Assembly (NCBI RefSeq): GCF_900172315.1
Contig: NZ_FWFV01000004.1
Coordinates: 124,001 to 188,000, forward strand
Direction: 5' to 3'
DNA length: 64,000 bases
Origin: Palleronia marisminoris
GTDB lineage: Bacteria; Pseudomonadota; Alphaproteobacteria; Rhodobacterales; Rhodobacteraceae
The notes under the pieces are model-generated. The model searched no databases. It was not told the origin of the DNA and was given only the letters and a program-made list of their open reading frames with translations. The position numbers and the translations under genes were made by a program. Shown one piece after another: positions 44,653 to 53,061 of the stretch (its first letter is position 1; each line of letters begins with the position of its first letter).

Positions 44653-45186
44653 ATGTATCCGATTTTACGCTTCGCGAACGAGCTCCGGCGCTTCAAAGAC
44701 GCCCCGACTCTCGGCTTCTTCGACACCCATGTCAGCCATCACCGGATCTGGCCCGTCGACATCGACATGTGGATGGAGCTGAACAACGGTCGCACGCTGA
44801 CGCTGTTCGACCTTGGCCGCATCGTGCTGTTCCGGCGTGCGCAGGTCTGGGACTTCATGCGCAAGCAAGGCTGGGTCGGCACGGTCGCAGGGTCGAGCGT
44901 GCGCTACCGCCGCCGCGTCCAGATGTTCCACAAGGTCGAGATGCGCAGCCGCATCGTCGGCCGGGACGCCAAGTTCCTCTACGTCGAGCAGGCCATGTTC
45001 CGCGAGAGCGACGGCGAATGCACCAGCCACGTGCTGCTGCGCACCGCCGTCACCGACCGCAAGCGGATGATCCCCATGAACGAGGTCGCCGAGGCCCTGG
45101 GCGGGCTCGACTTCCCGCCCCTGCCCGACTGGGTGCACGCCTGGTCCGAGGCCGACGCGCAGCGCCCGTGGCCGCCGATGCAATAA
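44653..45186 (+). CDS. Acyl-CoA thioesterase family protein (hot-dog fold)
   Basis: The 177-residue protein resembles the 4HBT_2/THEM6-like thioesterases: a HHRIWPVDIDMWMELNNGR segment with the NNGR motif in the active-site helix, then VGSSVRYRRRV-like GTVAGSSVRYRRRV and TSHVLLRTAV. It probably hydrolyses acyl-CoA thioesters; specificity is unknown. The start is ATG 44653, which is divergent from yggT. Confidence 0.82.
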   Translation: MYPILRFANELRRFKDAPTLGFFDTHVSHHRIWPVDIDMWMELNNGRTLTLFDLGRIVLFRRAQVWDFMRKQGWVGTVAGSSVRYRRRVQMFHKVEMRSRIVGRDAKFLYVEQAMFRESDGECTSHVLLRTAVTDRKRMIPMNEVAEALGGLDFPPLPDWVHAWSEADAQRPWPPMQ

Positions 45187-45244
45187 GCCTTTGCCGCCCG
45201 CGCCGCCCCGTGCTTGATGCGCGGGGGCAGAGAAGGGGCGACAC

Positions 45245-46573
45245 ATGCAGACGGTCGAGCGCAAGCGGATCTGGGGCTGGTTCTTCTTCGACTGGGCCAG
45301 CCAGCCGTACAACACGCTGCTCATCACCTTCATCTTCGGCCCCTATGTCAGCCAGGTTCTGGGCGACGGATCGCAGGCACAGGCCGTTTGGGGCTACGGC
45401 ATCGGCGCGGCAGGCATCGTGATCGCGATACTGGCGCCCGTGTTCGGGGCCATCGCGGACCAGAGCGGGCGGCGGATGCCGTGGATCTGGGGGTTCTCGG
45501 TGCTCTACGTCGTCGGCTCGGCGGCGCTGTGGCTTGCGACCCCGCAGGATTTCGACCTGCTCCGCACGATGATCTTCTTCGGAATCGGCCTGATCGGGAT
45601 GGAGTTCGCGACGATCTTCACCAACTCGATGCTGCCCGACCTGACTACGCGACAGACCATCGGCCGCATCTCGGGCACGGGCTGGGCCTTCGGCTACCTG
45701 GGCGGGCTGATCTCGCTGATCCTGGCGCTGCTGTTCTTCGCCGAGGACGGGCTGACCGGCACCACGCTTCTCGGGATCGAGCCGATCCTGGGCCTCGACC
45801 CCGAAACCCGCGAGGGCACGCGCTTCATCGGCCCGCTCACGGCGATCTGGTACGTCATCTTCATGGTGCCCTTCTTCCTGTGGGTGCGCGAACCCCGCGC
45901 CGCGGCGCGCCGCGTGAATGTCAGGGCCGCCCTTCGCGATCTGGGAGAGACGATCCGCCGGCTGCCCGAGACGCCGTCGCAGCTGACCTTCCTCATCGCG
46001 TCGATGCTCTACCGCGACGGGCTGGCGGGGGCCTACGCGCTCGGCGCGATCTTCGCCGCCGGGGTCCTGGATTGGAGCGTCGTCCAGACCGGCACCTTCG
46101 GCATCATCGCGGTGATCTCGGGCGCGCTCTTCGCGTGGATCGGCGGTCGGGCGGATGAGCGGTTCGGCCCGAAGCCGGTGATCGTCGTGAGCACCACCGC
46201 ACTTCTCTTCACCATCCTCGCCGCCATGTTCGTCAGCCGCGACAGCGTTTTCGGCGTGCCGCAGGGCGTCACCTCGCAACTGCCCGACACGATCTTCCTG
46301 GTCATCGGCGCGACCATCGGCGCGGCGGGTGGGGCCCTGCAATCGGCCAGCCGCACGATGATGGTCCGGCAGGGCAACGCGGCGCGCATGACCGAGGCTT
46401 TCGGCCTCTATGCGCTGACGGGCAAGGCGACCTCGTTCATCGCGCCGCTGTCGATCGGGATCGCGACCTCCCTGACCGGATCGCAACACCTTGGCGTGTC
46501 GCCCCTGATCGTCCTTTTCGCGGTGGCTCTGGTGCTGCTAGTCTGGGTCAGACCCGAGGGAGATCCTGTGTAG
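45245..46573 (+). CDS. MFS transporter, UMF1/Atg22-like
   Basis: The 442-residue inner-membrane protein has about twelve membrane helices. The opening WFFFDWASQPYNTLLITFIFG and the loop DQSGRRMPWIW are typical of the UMF1/Atg22-like branch of the major facilitator superfamily, which includes vacuolar amino-acid effluxers. Substrate in bacteria is unknown. It is directly followed by mepA, whose ATG touches the stop codon. Confidence 0.85.
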   Translation: MQTVERKRIWGWFFFDWASQPYNTLLITFIFGPYVSQVLGDGSQAQAVWGYGIGAAGIVIAILAPVFGAIADQSGRRMPWIWGFSVLYVVGSAALWLATPQDFDLLRTMIFFGIGLIGMEFATIFTNSMLPDLTTRQTIGRISGTGWAFGYLGGLISLILALLFFAEDGLTGTTLLGIEPILGLDPETREGTRFIGPLTAIWYVIFMVPFFLWVREPRAAARRVNVRAALRDLGETIRRLPETPSQLTFLIASMLYRDGLAGAYALGAIFAAGVLDWSVVQTGTFGIIAVISGALFAWIGGRADERFGPKPVIVVSTTALLFTILAAMFVSRDSVFGVPQGVTSQLPDTIFLVIGATIGAAGGALQSASRTMMVRQGNAARMTEAFGLYALTGKATSFIAPLSIGIATSLTGSQHLGVSPLIVLFAVALVLLVWVRPEGDPV

Positions 46574-47482
46574 ATGAGTGTATCGCGTATCCTTGGCGTC
46601 ATGGGGCTCGGCCTCCTGACTGCCTGCGGCGGCACGGCCAGCCGCGACATCCCGACGCCCAGCCTCGCCGGCGTCGAAGTCACGCAAAGCGGCATGGCCA
46701 AGCAGCTGTTCGGCAACAAGCCGACGCCCTCCGCCCTGCCTTCCGCGCCCTACGGCTTCTACTCGAAGGGCTGCCTTGCCGGTGCGCAGCAGCTGCCCGA
46801 AACGGGTCCGACCTGGCAGGCGATGCGCCTGTCGCGCAATCGCAACTGGGGCCACCCCGAGACGCTGGACGTGATCCAGCGGGTCGCGCAGGCCGCCGCG
46901 GCGCATCCGGCGTCCAACGGCATCTACGTCGGCGACATCAGCCAGCCCTCGGGCGGGCCGATGCTGACCGGCCACGCGAGCCACCAGATCGGCCTCGACG
47001 CCGATATCTGGCTGATGCCCGCCACGCTGGGCCTGTCGCGCACGCAGCGCGAGAACATCTCGGCCCAATCCTATCGCCGCAACGCGGGCGCCTATACGAC
47101 CAGCGACTGGTCCTCCTTCCAGGAGACCATCGTGAAGGCCGCCGCCACCGACCCGCGGGTCGAGCGCATCTTCATCTTCCCCGGCGCCAAGGTCGCCATG
47201 TGCCAGAACGCCACCGGCGACCGCTCGTGGCTCAACAAGGTGCGCCCCTATTACGGCCACCATTACCACTTCCACATCCGCCTCAGCTGCCCCGACAACG
47301 CGCCGGGCTGCGAGCCGCAGGACCCGCCCCCCGCCGGCGACGGCTGCGCAGAGGCGCAGCAATGGGTGCGCAACATCATCAACCCACCCCCGCCGGATCC
47401 GAACGCCCCCGCTCCGACGCCCAAGCGCGAATTGACCATGGCCGACCTTCCGCAGGCATGTCAGGCCGTCTTGGCACGCTGA
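46574..47482 (+). CDS. mepA: Penicillin-insensitive murein endopeptidase MepA
   Basis: The 302-residue LAS-family zinc peptidase cleaves D-Ala-meso-DAP crosslinks in peptidoglycan. It starts as a lipoprotein (MGLGLLTACGG). Metal ligands are in TGHASHQIGLDADIW and YYGHHYHFHIRLSC. Two pairs of cysteines near the end (CPDNAPGC, GC...AC) fit the extra disulfides of MepA. The gene's last 25 bases overlap the phytase-like gene. Confidence 0.93.
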   Translation: MSVSRILGVMGLGLLTACGGTASRDIPTPSLAGVEVTQSGMAKQLFGNKPTPSALPSAPYGFYSKGCLAGAQQLPETGPTWQAMRLSRNRNWGHPETLDVIQRVAQAAAAHPASNGIYVGDISQPSGGPMLTGHASHQIGLDADIWLMPATLGLSRTQRENISAQSYRRNAGAYTTSDWSSFQETIVKAAATDPRVERIFIFPGAKVAMCQNATGDRSWLNKVRPYYGHHYHFHIRLSCPDNAPGCEPQDPPPAGDGCAEAQQWVRNIINPPPPDPNAPAPTPKRELTMADLPQACQAVLAR

Positions 47483-48324
47483 TCCTCGCATTCACGACCC
47501 TTGCGGCCTGCGCCGGTCCAGCGCAGCAGCCGACGGGGTCGTGGGTGTGGGAGGATGACGACCCGGCTCATGGCGGCTATTCCGCCATCGAGGTGACCGA
47601 GGGCGGCCGCAGCGCCGTGGTCCTCTCGGACCGTGGCCGGCTGGTGCAACTGCGCATCCGGCGCGGCCCCGGTGGGCAGATCACCGGGATCGAGAGTGAT
47701 GGCGGCACGACGCTCGCCGCGTTCGACGGCGGCGAGGGCACGCCCGACACCGAGGGGCTGGCGATCCCGGACGCCGGCGACCGCTTCTACATCTCGATCG
47801 AGCGCAATCCCCGTGTCCTGGCCTACATGACGCCCAGCCGCACGCCGCGCAGCCTGCCGATCCCCGAGGCCTTCGAGGCGCTGCCCACGAACCGCGCGCT
47901 TGAAGGGCTGGCCATCGACGCCGACGGCGCGCTCTGGACCATGCCCGAGGACGCCTCGGGCGACACCTTGCCCACCTACATCCTTCGCGGCACCACATGG
48001 CAGGACGGCCCCGCCCTGCCCCGGCGCGGCGAATTCGTGCCCGTGGGCCTCGATTTCGACGATACCGGGCGGCTCTACCTGTTGGAGCGCGATCTCGAGG
48101 GGCTGCTGGGCTTTCGCAGCCGCGTCCGCCGCTTTACCTTCACGGGCGACGAGATCACCGCCGAGGAAGAGCTGTTGGCCACCCTTCCCGGTATCCACGA
48201 CAATCTCGAAGGCATCGCTGTCTGGCGCGACGACGCGGGCAAACTTCGGCTGACGATGATCTCGGACGACAACTTCTTCTTCGTCCAGCGCACCGAGATC
48301 GTGGAATACGACGTCCCGGACTGA
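47458..48324 (+). CDS. Esterase-like phytase domain lipoprotein
   Basis: The 288-residue lipoprotein (LAFTTLAACAG) has a beta-propeller body of the esterase-like-phytase family (PF13449 type): GGYSAIEVTEGGRSAVVLSDRG, DTEGLAIP, ALEGLAIDADGALWTMPED and HDNLEGIAVWRD. Most members are uncharacterised; phytase activity should not be assumed. The ATG at 47458 lies inside the mepA end. Confidence 0.82.
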   Translation: MSGRLGTLILAFTTLAACAGPAQQPTGSWVWEDDDPAHGGYSAIEVTEGGRSAVVLSDRGRLVQLRIRRGPGGQITGIESDGGTTLAAFDGGEGTPDTEGLAIPDAGDRFYISIERNPRVLAYMTPSRTPRSLPIPEAFEALPTNRALEGLAIDADGALWTMPEDASGDTLPTYILRGTTWQDGPALPRRGEFVPVGLDFDDTGRLYLLERDLEGLLGFRSRVRRFTFTGDEITAEEELLATLPGIHDNLEGIAVWRDDAGKLRLTMISDDNFFFVQRTEIVEYDVPD

Positions 48325-48346
48325 GCCCCGTTCCGGTCCTTGCACC

Positions 48347-48362
48347 GCGCCGTAAACGGCGC
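48347..48362 (+). terminator. Possible weak terminator hairpin after the phytase-like gene
   Basis: GCGCCG-TAAA-CGGCGC forms a 6-pair stem with a tetraloop 23 bases after the upstream stop codon. There is no T-run, so intrinsic termination is uncertain. It separates the lipoprotein gene from the riboswitch-controlled transporter. Confidence 0.4.
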
Positions 48363-48388
48363 TAAGCGCGCCCATCCCGTTCGCGGGA

Positions 48389-48422
48389 ACAAGTCTCCGA
48401 CCACCTTGTCTAAAAAAACGGA
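48389..48422 (+). promoter_or_regulatory. preQ1-I riboswitch controlling the queuosine-precursor transporter
   Basis: This 34-base element reproduces the class I preQ1 aptamer. P1 is ACAAG (48389-48393) with CTTGT (48405-48409). The pseudoknot P2 is TCCG (48396-48399) with CGGA (48419-48422). The A-rich tail CTAAAAAAA (48410-48418) fits the triplex, and C48404 corresponds to the cytosine that pairs with preQ1 in the Bacillus aptamer. The P2 3' strand CGGA lies 6 bases before the ATG and is the only Shine-Dalgarno candidate, so ligand binding should block translation. A CCCG-TTCG-CGGG hairpin (48376-48387) sits just 5'. Confidence 0.82.
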
Positions 48423-48428
48423 CCGGAC

Positions 48429-49067
48429 ATGACCCGCATCCTTCCTGGCATCCTTGCCATGGCCACCATCGTGGTGGCTTCGAACATCCTCGTGCAGTTC
48501 GTGCTGCTCGACGGCCTCCTGACCTGGGGCGCCTTCACCTATCCCTTCGCCTTCCTCGTCACCGACGTGGTGAACCGCGTCCATGGCCCGCAGACCGCGC
48601 GCCGCGTGGTGCTCGCCGGCTTCGCGGTCGGCGTCGTCTGCTCGCTGATCGGCACGCAGATCACGCTGCAGGGCGACGGCTACACCTATCCGGCCGTGCC
48701 GCTGCGCGTCGCAGTCGCCTCGGGCGTTGCGTTCCTGACGGCGCAGCTTGCCGACATCTTCGTGTTCAACCGGGTGCGCGGGGGGGCGTGGTGGAATGCG
48801 CCGCTGGCCTCTTCGATCGTGGGATCCGTGATCGACGCGACGCTGTTCTTCACCATCGCCTTTGCCGCGTTCATCAGCTTCGGTGCCGCCGCCGACAGCC
48901 ACGTCTCCTGGGCGTGGGACGCCGCGCCGTTCCTGACCTTCGGGCCGGCGACGCCGCTTTGGGTCTCTCTCGCGGTTGCGGACTGGATGCTCAAGCTCGC
49001 CCTCGTTTTGATCGCCCTTGTGCCGTTCCGGCTGATCACGAAAAAACTCACACAATCTCTAGCATGA
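48429..49067 (+). CDS. Queuosine precursor transporter (YhhQ/VUT family)
   Basis: The 212-residue polytopic membrane protein with six helices belongs to the YhhQ/VUT-1 (COG1738) family, which imports preQ0/preQ1 for tRNA queuosine. Landmarks: ASNILVQFVLLDGLLTWGAFTYP, FLVTDVVNRVHGPQTARRVV, and AQLADIFVFNRVRGGAWWNAPLAS with the conserved Q-D-F pattern. Its translation start lies 6 bases after the preQ1-I riboswitch, matching the substrate. Confidence 0.92.
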   Translation: MTRILPGILAMATIVVASNILVQFVLLDGLLTWGAFTYPFAFLVTDVVNRVHGPQTARRVVLAGFAVGVVCSLIGTQITLQGDGYTYPAVPLRVAVASGVAFLTAQLADIFVFNRVRGGAWWNAPLASSIVGSVIDATLFFTIAFAAFISFGAAADSHVSWAWDAAPFLTFGPATPLWVSLAVADWMLKLALVLIALVPFRLITKKLTQSLA

Positions 49068-49124
49068 TTTTGTTTGACTGACGCCAAATCTGTGCCACCG
49101 TCCCTCTATCGGCAATCAACGAAA

Positions 49125-49251
49125 GGAGGTGGTCCAGTGTCTAGAATGATGCAGGAGTGTGAGGGCGGAACAGTCATGGGGGCCGACGTCCAAGGGCAGT
49201 CCTGAGGACGAAGAACCATGATTGGGTCGGACCCTAACCGGGCCCACCTCC
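49125..49251 (+). ncRNA. Candidate structured RNA with a sequestered full-length Shine-Dalgarno
   Basis: Closing stem: GGAGGTGG (49125-49132) pairs perfectly with CCACCTCC (49244-49251). Inside are a nine-pair stem with one G-U pair, CAGTCATGG (49171-49179) with CCATGATTG (49216-49224); a nested CGTCC/GGACG stem (49187-49191 with 49206-49210); and a small GGGT/ACCC hairpin (49224-49234), which shares base 49224. The 5' strand of the closing stem is a nearly complete copy of the anti-16S sequence (GAAAGGAGGTGGTCC). An intrinsic terminator follows at 49263. I do not recognise it as a known family. Confidence 0.6.
49137..49205 (+). CDS. Putative 22-aa leader peptide inside the structured RNA
   Basis: A GTG start lies 7 bases after the very strong Shine-Dalgarno (GGAGG at 49125-49129). 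It reads (V/M)SRMMQECEGGTVMGADV and ends QGQS before TGA. The ideal ribosome site argues for translation, but the peptide has no recognisable family and the frame could be incidental to the RNA fold. The start is buried next to the closing stem, so translation would depend on stem opening. Confidence 0.4.
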   Translation: MSRMMQECEGGTVMGADVQGQS

Positions 49252-49262
49252 GAAACATTCGA

Positions 49263-49297
49263 GGGACCGTCGTATTCCGGCGGTCCCTTTTCTTTTC
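49263..49297 (+). terminator. Intrinsic terminator
   Basis: GGGACCG (49263-49269) pairs with CGGTCCC (49281-49287) around an 11-base loop and is followed at once by TTTTCTTTT. This is the clearest rho-independent terminator in the window. It ends the transcript that carries the structured RNA and separates it from arfB. Confidence 0.85.
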
Positions 49298-49351
49298 TCC
49301 ATGCGTCGGCCCACTTGCGCTTCACCGCCCGCAGGTGCTTCTTCTCGCGCC

Positions 49352-49774
49352 ATGACATTGCGCGTGAACGACCGTATCCAGATCGAGGATTGGGAGCTGG
49401 TGGAACAGTTCGTCCAGTCCGGCGGCCCCGGCGGGCAGAACGTCAACAAGGTCGCCACTGCGGTCGAGCTGCGGTTCGAGGCCGAGCGTTCCCCGAACCT
49501 GCCGGCCCCGGTCAAGACGCGCCTGCGCCGGCTCGCCGGACGCCGCTGGACCCGCGAGGGCGCGCTTCTGATCAAGGTGGACGAGACCCGCCACCAGGCC
49601 CGCAACCGCGCGATCGCCCGCGACCGCCTGGTCGAGCTGATCCGTCAGGCCCTGGAGAAGCCGAAGCGCCGCGTGCCGACGAAGGTGTCGCTGAACCAGA
49701 AGCGCAAGCGCCGCGAGGCCAAGCGCCAGCGCGGCGAGGTCAAGTCCCTGCGCGGGAAGGTCGACCCCGACTGA
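49352..49774 (+). CDS. arfB: Alternative ribosome-rescue factor ArfB (YaeJ)
   Basis: The 140-residue peptidyl-tRNA hydrolase frees stalled ribosomes. The catalytic GGQ is in QSGGPGGQNVNKVATAVELRF (residues about 20-40). The C-terminal tail is strongly basic (KRKRREAKRQRGEVKSLRGK) and would enter the empty mRNA channel. The start is ATG 49352; the frame upstream to 49301 lacks support. No Shine-Dalgarno is evident, so initiation may be weak. Confidence 0.92.
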   Translation: MTLRVNDRIQIEDWELVEQFVQSGGPGGQNVNKVATAVELRFEAERSPNLPAPVKTRLRRLAGRRWTREGALLIKVDETRHQARNRAIARDRLVELIRQALEKPKRRVPTKVSLNQKRKRREAKRQRGEVKSLRGKVDPD

Positions 49775-49810
49775 AGCCGGCGCCGCACAGCAGCGGCACC
49801 GAACCGTCGC

Positions 49811-50923
49811 TCAGTATTCGACGACCGCGCGGATCGACTTGCCCTCGTGCATCAGCTCGAACCCGTGGTTGATCTCGTCCAGGGTCAGCTTGTGGGTGAT
49901 CATCGGGTCGATCTCGATCTTGCCCTGCATGTACCACTCCACGATCTTCGGCACGTCCGTCCGGCCTCGCGCGCCGCCGAAGGCCGAGCCTTTCCAGGTG
50001 CGGCCCGTCACCAGCTGGAACGGCCGGGTCGAGATTTCCTCGCCCGCGCCCGCGACGCCGATGATGATCGACTCGCCCCAGCCCTTGTGGGCGCATTCCA
50101 GCGCCTGCCGCATCAGGGGCGTCTTGCCGATGCACTCGAACGAGTAGTCCGCGCCGCCCTTCGTCAGGTCCACGAGGTAGGGGACCAGGTCGCCCTCGAC
50201 CTCGTTCGGGTTCACGAAGTGGGTCATGCCGAAGCGCTCGGCGATCTCTTTCTTCGAGTCGTTGATGTCGACGCCCACGATCATCTCGGCGCCCACCAGA
50301 CGCAGGCCCTGGATCACGTTCAACCCGATGCCGCCCAGACCGAACACCACGCAGCGCGAGCCGGGCTCGACCTTGGCGGTGTTGATGACCGCGCCGATGC
50401 CGGTGGTGACGCCGCAACCAATGTAGCAGATCTTGTCGAACGGCGCGTCGGGATTGACCTTGGCCAGCGCGATCTCGGGCAGGACCGTGAAGTTCGAGAA
50501 GGTCGAGCAGCCCATGTAGTGCAGGATCGGCGTGCCGTCCTCCATGGAAAAGCGCGAGGTGCCGTCGGGCATCACGCCCTGCCCTTGGGTCGTGCGGATC
50601 GCCTGGCAGAGGTTGGTCTTGGGGTTCAGGCAGTATTCGCATTCGCGGCACTCGGGCGTGTAGAGCGGGATCACGTGGTCGCCCGGCTTCACGCTGGTCA
50701 CGCCTGGACCGACCTCCTGCACGATGCCGGCGCCCTCGTGGCCAAGGATCGCGGGGAACGCGCCCTCGGGGTCGGCGCCCGATCGGGTGAATTCGTCGGT
50801 GTGGCACAGGCCCGTGGCCTTGATCTCGACCAGCACCTCGCCCGCCTTCGGGCCTTCGAGGTTCACGTCCATGATCTCCAGGGGTTTGCCGGCCTCGAGG
50901 GCCACTGCGGCGCGCGTCTTCAT
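49811..50923 (-). CDS. frmA: S-(hydroxymethyl)glutathione dehydrogenase / class III alcohol dehydrogenase
   Basis: The 370-residue zinc enzyme oxidises the glutathione adduct of formaldehyde. Catalytic zinc: Cys40 ([10 protein letters not shown]) and His62 (GHEGAG). Structural zinc: Cys92, Cys95, Cys98 and Cys106. The Rossmann motif is [15 protein letters not shown]. The class III ending ([20 protein letters not shown]) is clear. It precedes no glutathione-thiol esterase in the window. With the periplasmic formate dehydrogenase near 20 kb it would complete formaldehyde oxidation. Confidence 0.95.
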   Translation of the reverse strand: MKTRAAVALEAGKPLEIMDVNLEGPKAGEVLVEIKATGLCHTDEFTRSGADPEGAFPAILGHEGAGIVQEVGPGVTSVKPGDHVIPLYTPECRECEYCLNPKTNLCQAIRTTQGQGVMPDGTSRFSMEDGTPILHYMGCSTFSNFTVLPEIALAKVNPDAPFDKICYIGCGVTTGIGAVINTAKVEPGSRCVVFGLGGIGLNVIQGLRLVGAEMIVGVDINDSKKEIAERFGMTHFVNPNEVEGDLVPYLVDLTKGGADYSFECIGKTPLMRQALECAHKGWGESIIIGVAGAGEEISTRPFQLVTGRTWKGSAFGGARGRTDVPKIVEWYMQGKIEIDPMITHKLTLDEINHGFELMHEGKSIRAVVEY

Positions 50924-51061
50924 GCTGTCTCTCCCAGCTTGTCATGGCGGAAGCCCGCCTCAACGAGCACAGTAAAGGCCACGCGCACAGCGGCAACCCG
51001 CCTTGGCTTGCTCCCGCTGGCTCGGGGTGCACATATGCGCCCAAATTCGGAGAGAACCGTC

Positions 51062-52354
51062 ATGGTCGACATCGCGACGCGCGTCTGGAACCACAAGTGG
51101 AAGATCGACCCGATCGTGCGGTCCCTGATCGACACGGATTTCTACAAGCTGCTGATGTGCCAGACGGTGTTCCGCCGGCACCCCAAGACGCGGGTGACCT
51201 TCAGCCTGATCAACCGCACCAAGTCCGTCCCGCTCGCCCGGCTGGTCGACGAGGGCGAGCTGCGCGAACAGCTCGACCACATCCGCAGCCTGTCGCTGTC
51301 GCGCGGCGAGTCCACCTGGATGCGGGGCAACACCTTCTACGGCAAGCGGCAGATGTTCACTCCGGCCTTCATGGACTGGTTCGAGAACCTGCGCCTGCCC
51401 GCCTACCACCTCGAACGCGTCGGCGACCAGTACGAGCTGACCTTCGAAGGCAGTTGGCCCGAGGTCATGCTGTGGGAGATCCCGGCCCTCGCCGTCCTGA
51501 TGGAACTGCGCTCGCGCGCCGTGCTTCACGACATGGGCCGGTTCGAGATGCAGGTGCTCTACGCCCGCGCGATGACCAAGCTGTGGGAGAAGGTCGAGCG
51601 TCTGCAGAAGCTCCCCGACCTCAGGATCGCGGATTTCGGCACGCGGCGGCGGCATTCGTTCCTGTGGCAGGACTGGGCGGTACAGGCCATGCAGGAGGGG
51701 TTGGGCCGCGCCTTTACCGGCACCTCGAACTGCCTGATCGCCAAGAACCGCGACCTCGAGGCGATCGGCACGAACGCTCACGAACTGCCGATGGTCTATG
51801 CCGCCCTCGCCGATACGGACGAGGCGCTGCGCCAGGCGCCCTACGACGTGCTCGCCGATTGGCACGACGAGCATGAGGGCAACCTGCGCATGATCCTGCC
51901 CGACACCTACGGGACCGGGAATTTTCTGAAACACGCGCCCGACTGGCTGGCCGGCTGGACCGGCATCCGCATCGACTCGGGCGACCCGGTGGAAGGGGCC
52001 GAGACCGCCATCCGCTGGTGGAAGGAGCGCGGAGAGGACCCGCGCCAGAAGCTGGTGATCTTCTCGGACGGCCTCGACGTGGACAAGATCGAGGAGCTTC
52101 ACGCCCGCTATGCCGGGCGCGTGCGGGTCAGTTTCGGCTGGGGCACCCTTCTGACCAACGACTTCCGCGGTCTGGTCGAGGGTGACGCGCTCGCCCCGTT
52201 TTCGCTGGTATGCAAGGCGCGTTCCGCGAACGGGCGGCCCACGGTCAAGCTGTCGGACAACCCCGAGAAGGCGACCGGCCCCGAGGACGAGATCGCGCGC
52301 TACCGCCGCGTCTTCGACATCGGCCACCAGGAGCGGCGCGAGGTCTTCGTCTAG
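51062..52354 (+). CDS. pncB: Nicotinate phosphoribosyltransferase
   Basis: The 430-residue NAD salvage enzyme makes nicotinate mononucleotide from nicotinate, PRPP and ATP. Landmarks: SLIDTDFYKLLMCQTV, the phosphorylatable-histidine region FGTRRRHSFLWQ, GTSNCLIAKN, and GIRIDSGDPVEGAE. Full length for PncB. The start is ATG 51062 behind GGAGAG; the much longer frame upstream is a shadow of frmA. The stop shares CTAG with convergent cobS. The product also feeds cobT, since nicotinate mononucleotide is its ribosyl donor. Confidence 0.95.
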   Translation: MVDIATRVWNHKWKIDPIVRSLIDTDFYKLLMCQTVFRRHPKTRVTFSLINRTKSVPLARLVDEGELREQLDHIRSLSLSRGESTWMRGNTFYGKRQMFTPAFMDWFENLRLPAYHLERVGDQYELTFEGSWPEVMLWEIPALAVLMELRSRAVLHDMGRFEMQVLYARAMTKLWEKVERLQKLPDLRIADFGTRRRHSFLWQDWAVQAMQEGLGRAFTGTSNCLIAKNRDLEAIGTNAHELPMVYAALADTDEALRQAPYDVLADWHDEHEGNLRMILPDTYGTGNFLKHAPDWLAGWTGIRIDSGDPVEGAETAIRWWKERGEDPRQKLVIFSDGLDVDKIEELHARYAGRVRVSFGWGTLLTNDFRGLVEGDALAPFSLVCKARSANGRPTVKLSDNPEKATGPEDEIARYRRVFDIGHQERREVFV

Positions 52355-53061
52355 GCCGCCAGCGCCAGCGCCGCCCAGCCCGCCGTCTCGGCCAGAAGCT
52401 GCGTCGCTCCGCAGGCGTCGCCGGTCTGCCCGCCCATCCGCTTGAGGCACAGGCGGCGCACCGCGACATAGACCAGCGCCATGGCCAGCGCGGCCCAAAG
52501 GGCGGCCCAACCGACGCCGAGTGCCAGCACCAGCGCCAGCACCCCGCTCCGCCAGAAATGCGGCGCACCCATGGCAATGGCGCTGAGGCCCTTTTCCCGC
52601 GCGGGCGGCAGGGCTGTCAGCAGGCGCAGCATCGCGATCCGGCTGAGGACCCCCAGGAACAGGAAGACCGCGCCGTGTCCCACCGCGGCGATCGCCGCGA
52701 CCTGCACCAGCGCAATGGCGATCAGGGCGAGGACGCCATAGCTGCCGATGCGGCTGTCCTCCATGATGGTCAGGACGTGCTCGCGGTCGCGCCCGCCGCC
52801 GATCCCGTCGGCGAAATCGGCGAGCCCGTCGAAATGCAGCCCGCCCGTCACCAGCATCATCGCCGCCACGGCCAGCGCCGCGCCCAGAAGGTCACCGCCC
52901 GCGACGCTGAAGACGGCCCAGCCGATGGCAGCCGGGACAAGGCCCGCGACGGGAAACGCCCAGGCGGCGTCCTTCAACTCGGGCGGCGTGTCGAGCCGCC
53001 CGACCGGCAGCCGCGTCAGGAACAGAATCGCCACGCGGATCTCATCGATGATGCGATTCAT
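52351..53061 (-). CDS. cobS: Adenosylcobinamide-GDP ribazoletransferase CobS
   Basis: The 236-residue polytopic membrane enzyme joins adenosylcobinamide-GDP and alpha-ribazole, the last step of the nucleotide loop. The metal/active-site motif GGLHFDGLADFADGIGGG and RIGSYGVLAL are diagnostic. Several hydrophobic helices follow. The start overlaps the cobT stop by 4 bases. The last gene of the cobU-cobT-cobS minus-strand operon. Confidence 0.95.
   Translation of the reverse strand: MNRIIDEIRVAILFLTRLPVGRLDTPPELKDAAWAFPVAGLVPAAIGWAVFSVAGGDLLGAALAVAAMMLVTGGLHFDGLADFADGIGGGRDREHVLTIMEDSRIGSYGVLALIAIALVQVAAIAAVGHGAVFLFLGVLSRIAMLRLLTALPPAREKGLSAIAMGAPHFWRSGVLALVLALGVGWAALWAALAMALVYVAVRRLCLKRMGGQTGDACGATQLLAETAGWAALALAA

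Noticed and set aside
49116-49358. Minus-strand 80-codon frame beginning MSWREKKHLRAVKRKW
   Set aside because: The first third looks protein-like, but the frame runs through the terminator and structured RNA in antisense, overlaps the arfB start and has no ribosome site. I could not decide on conservation from sequence alone and leave it out.
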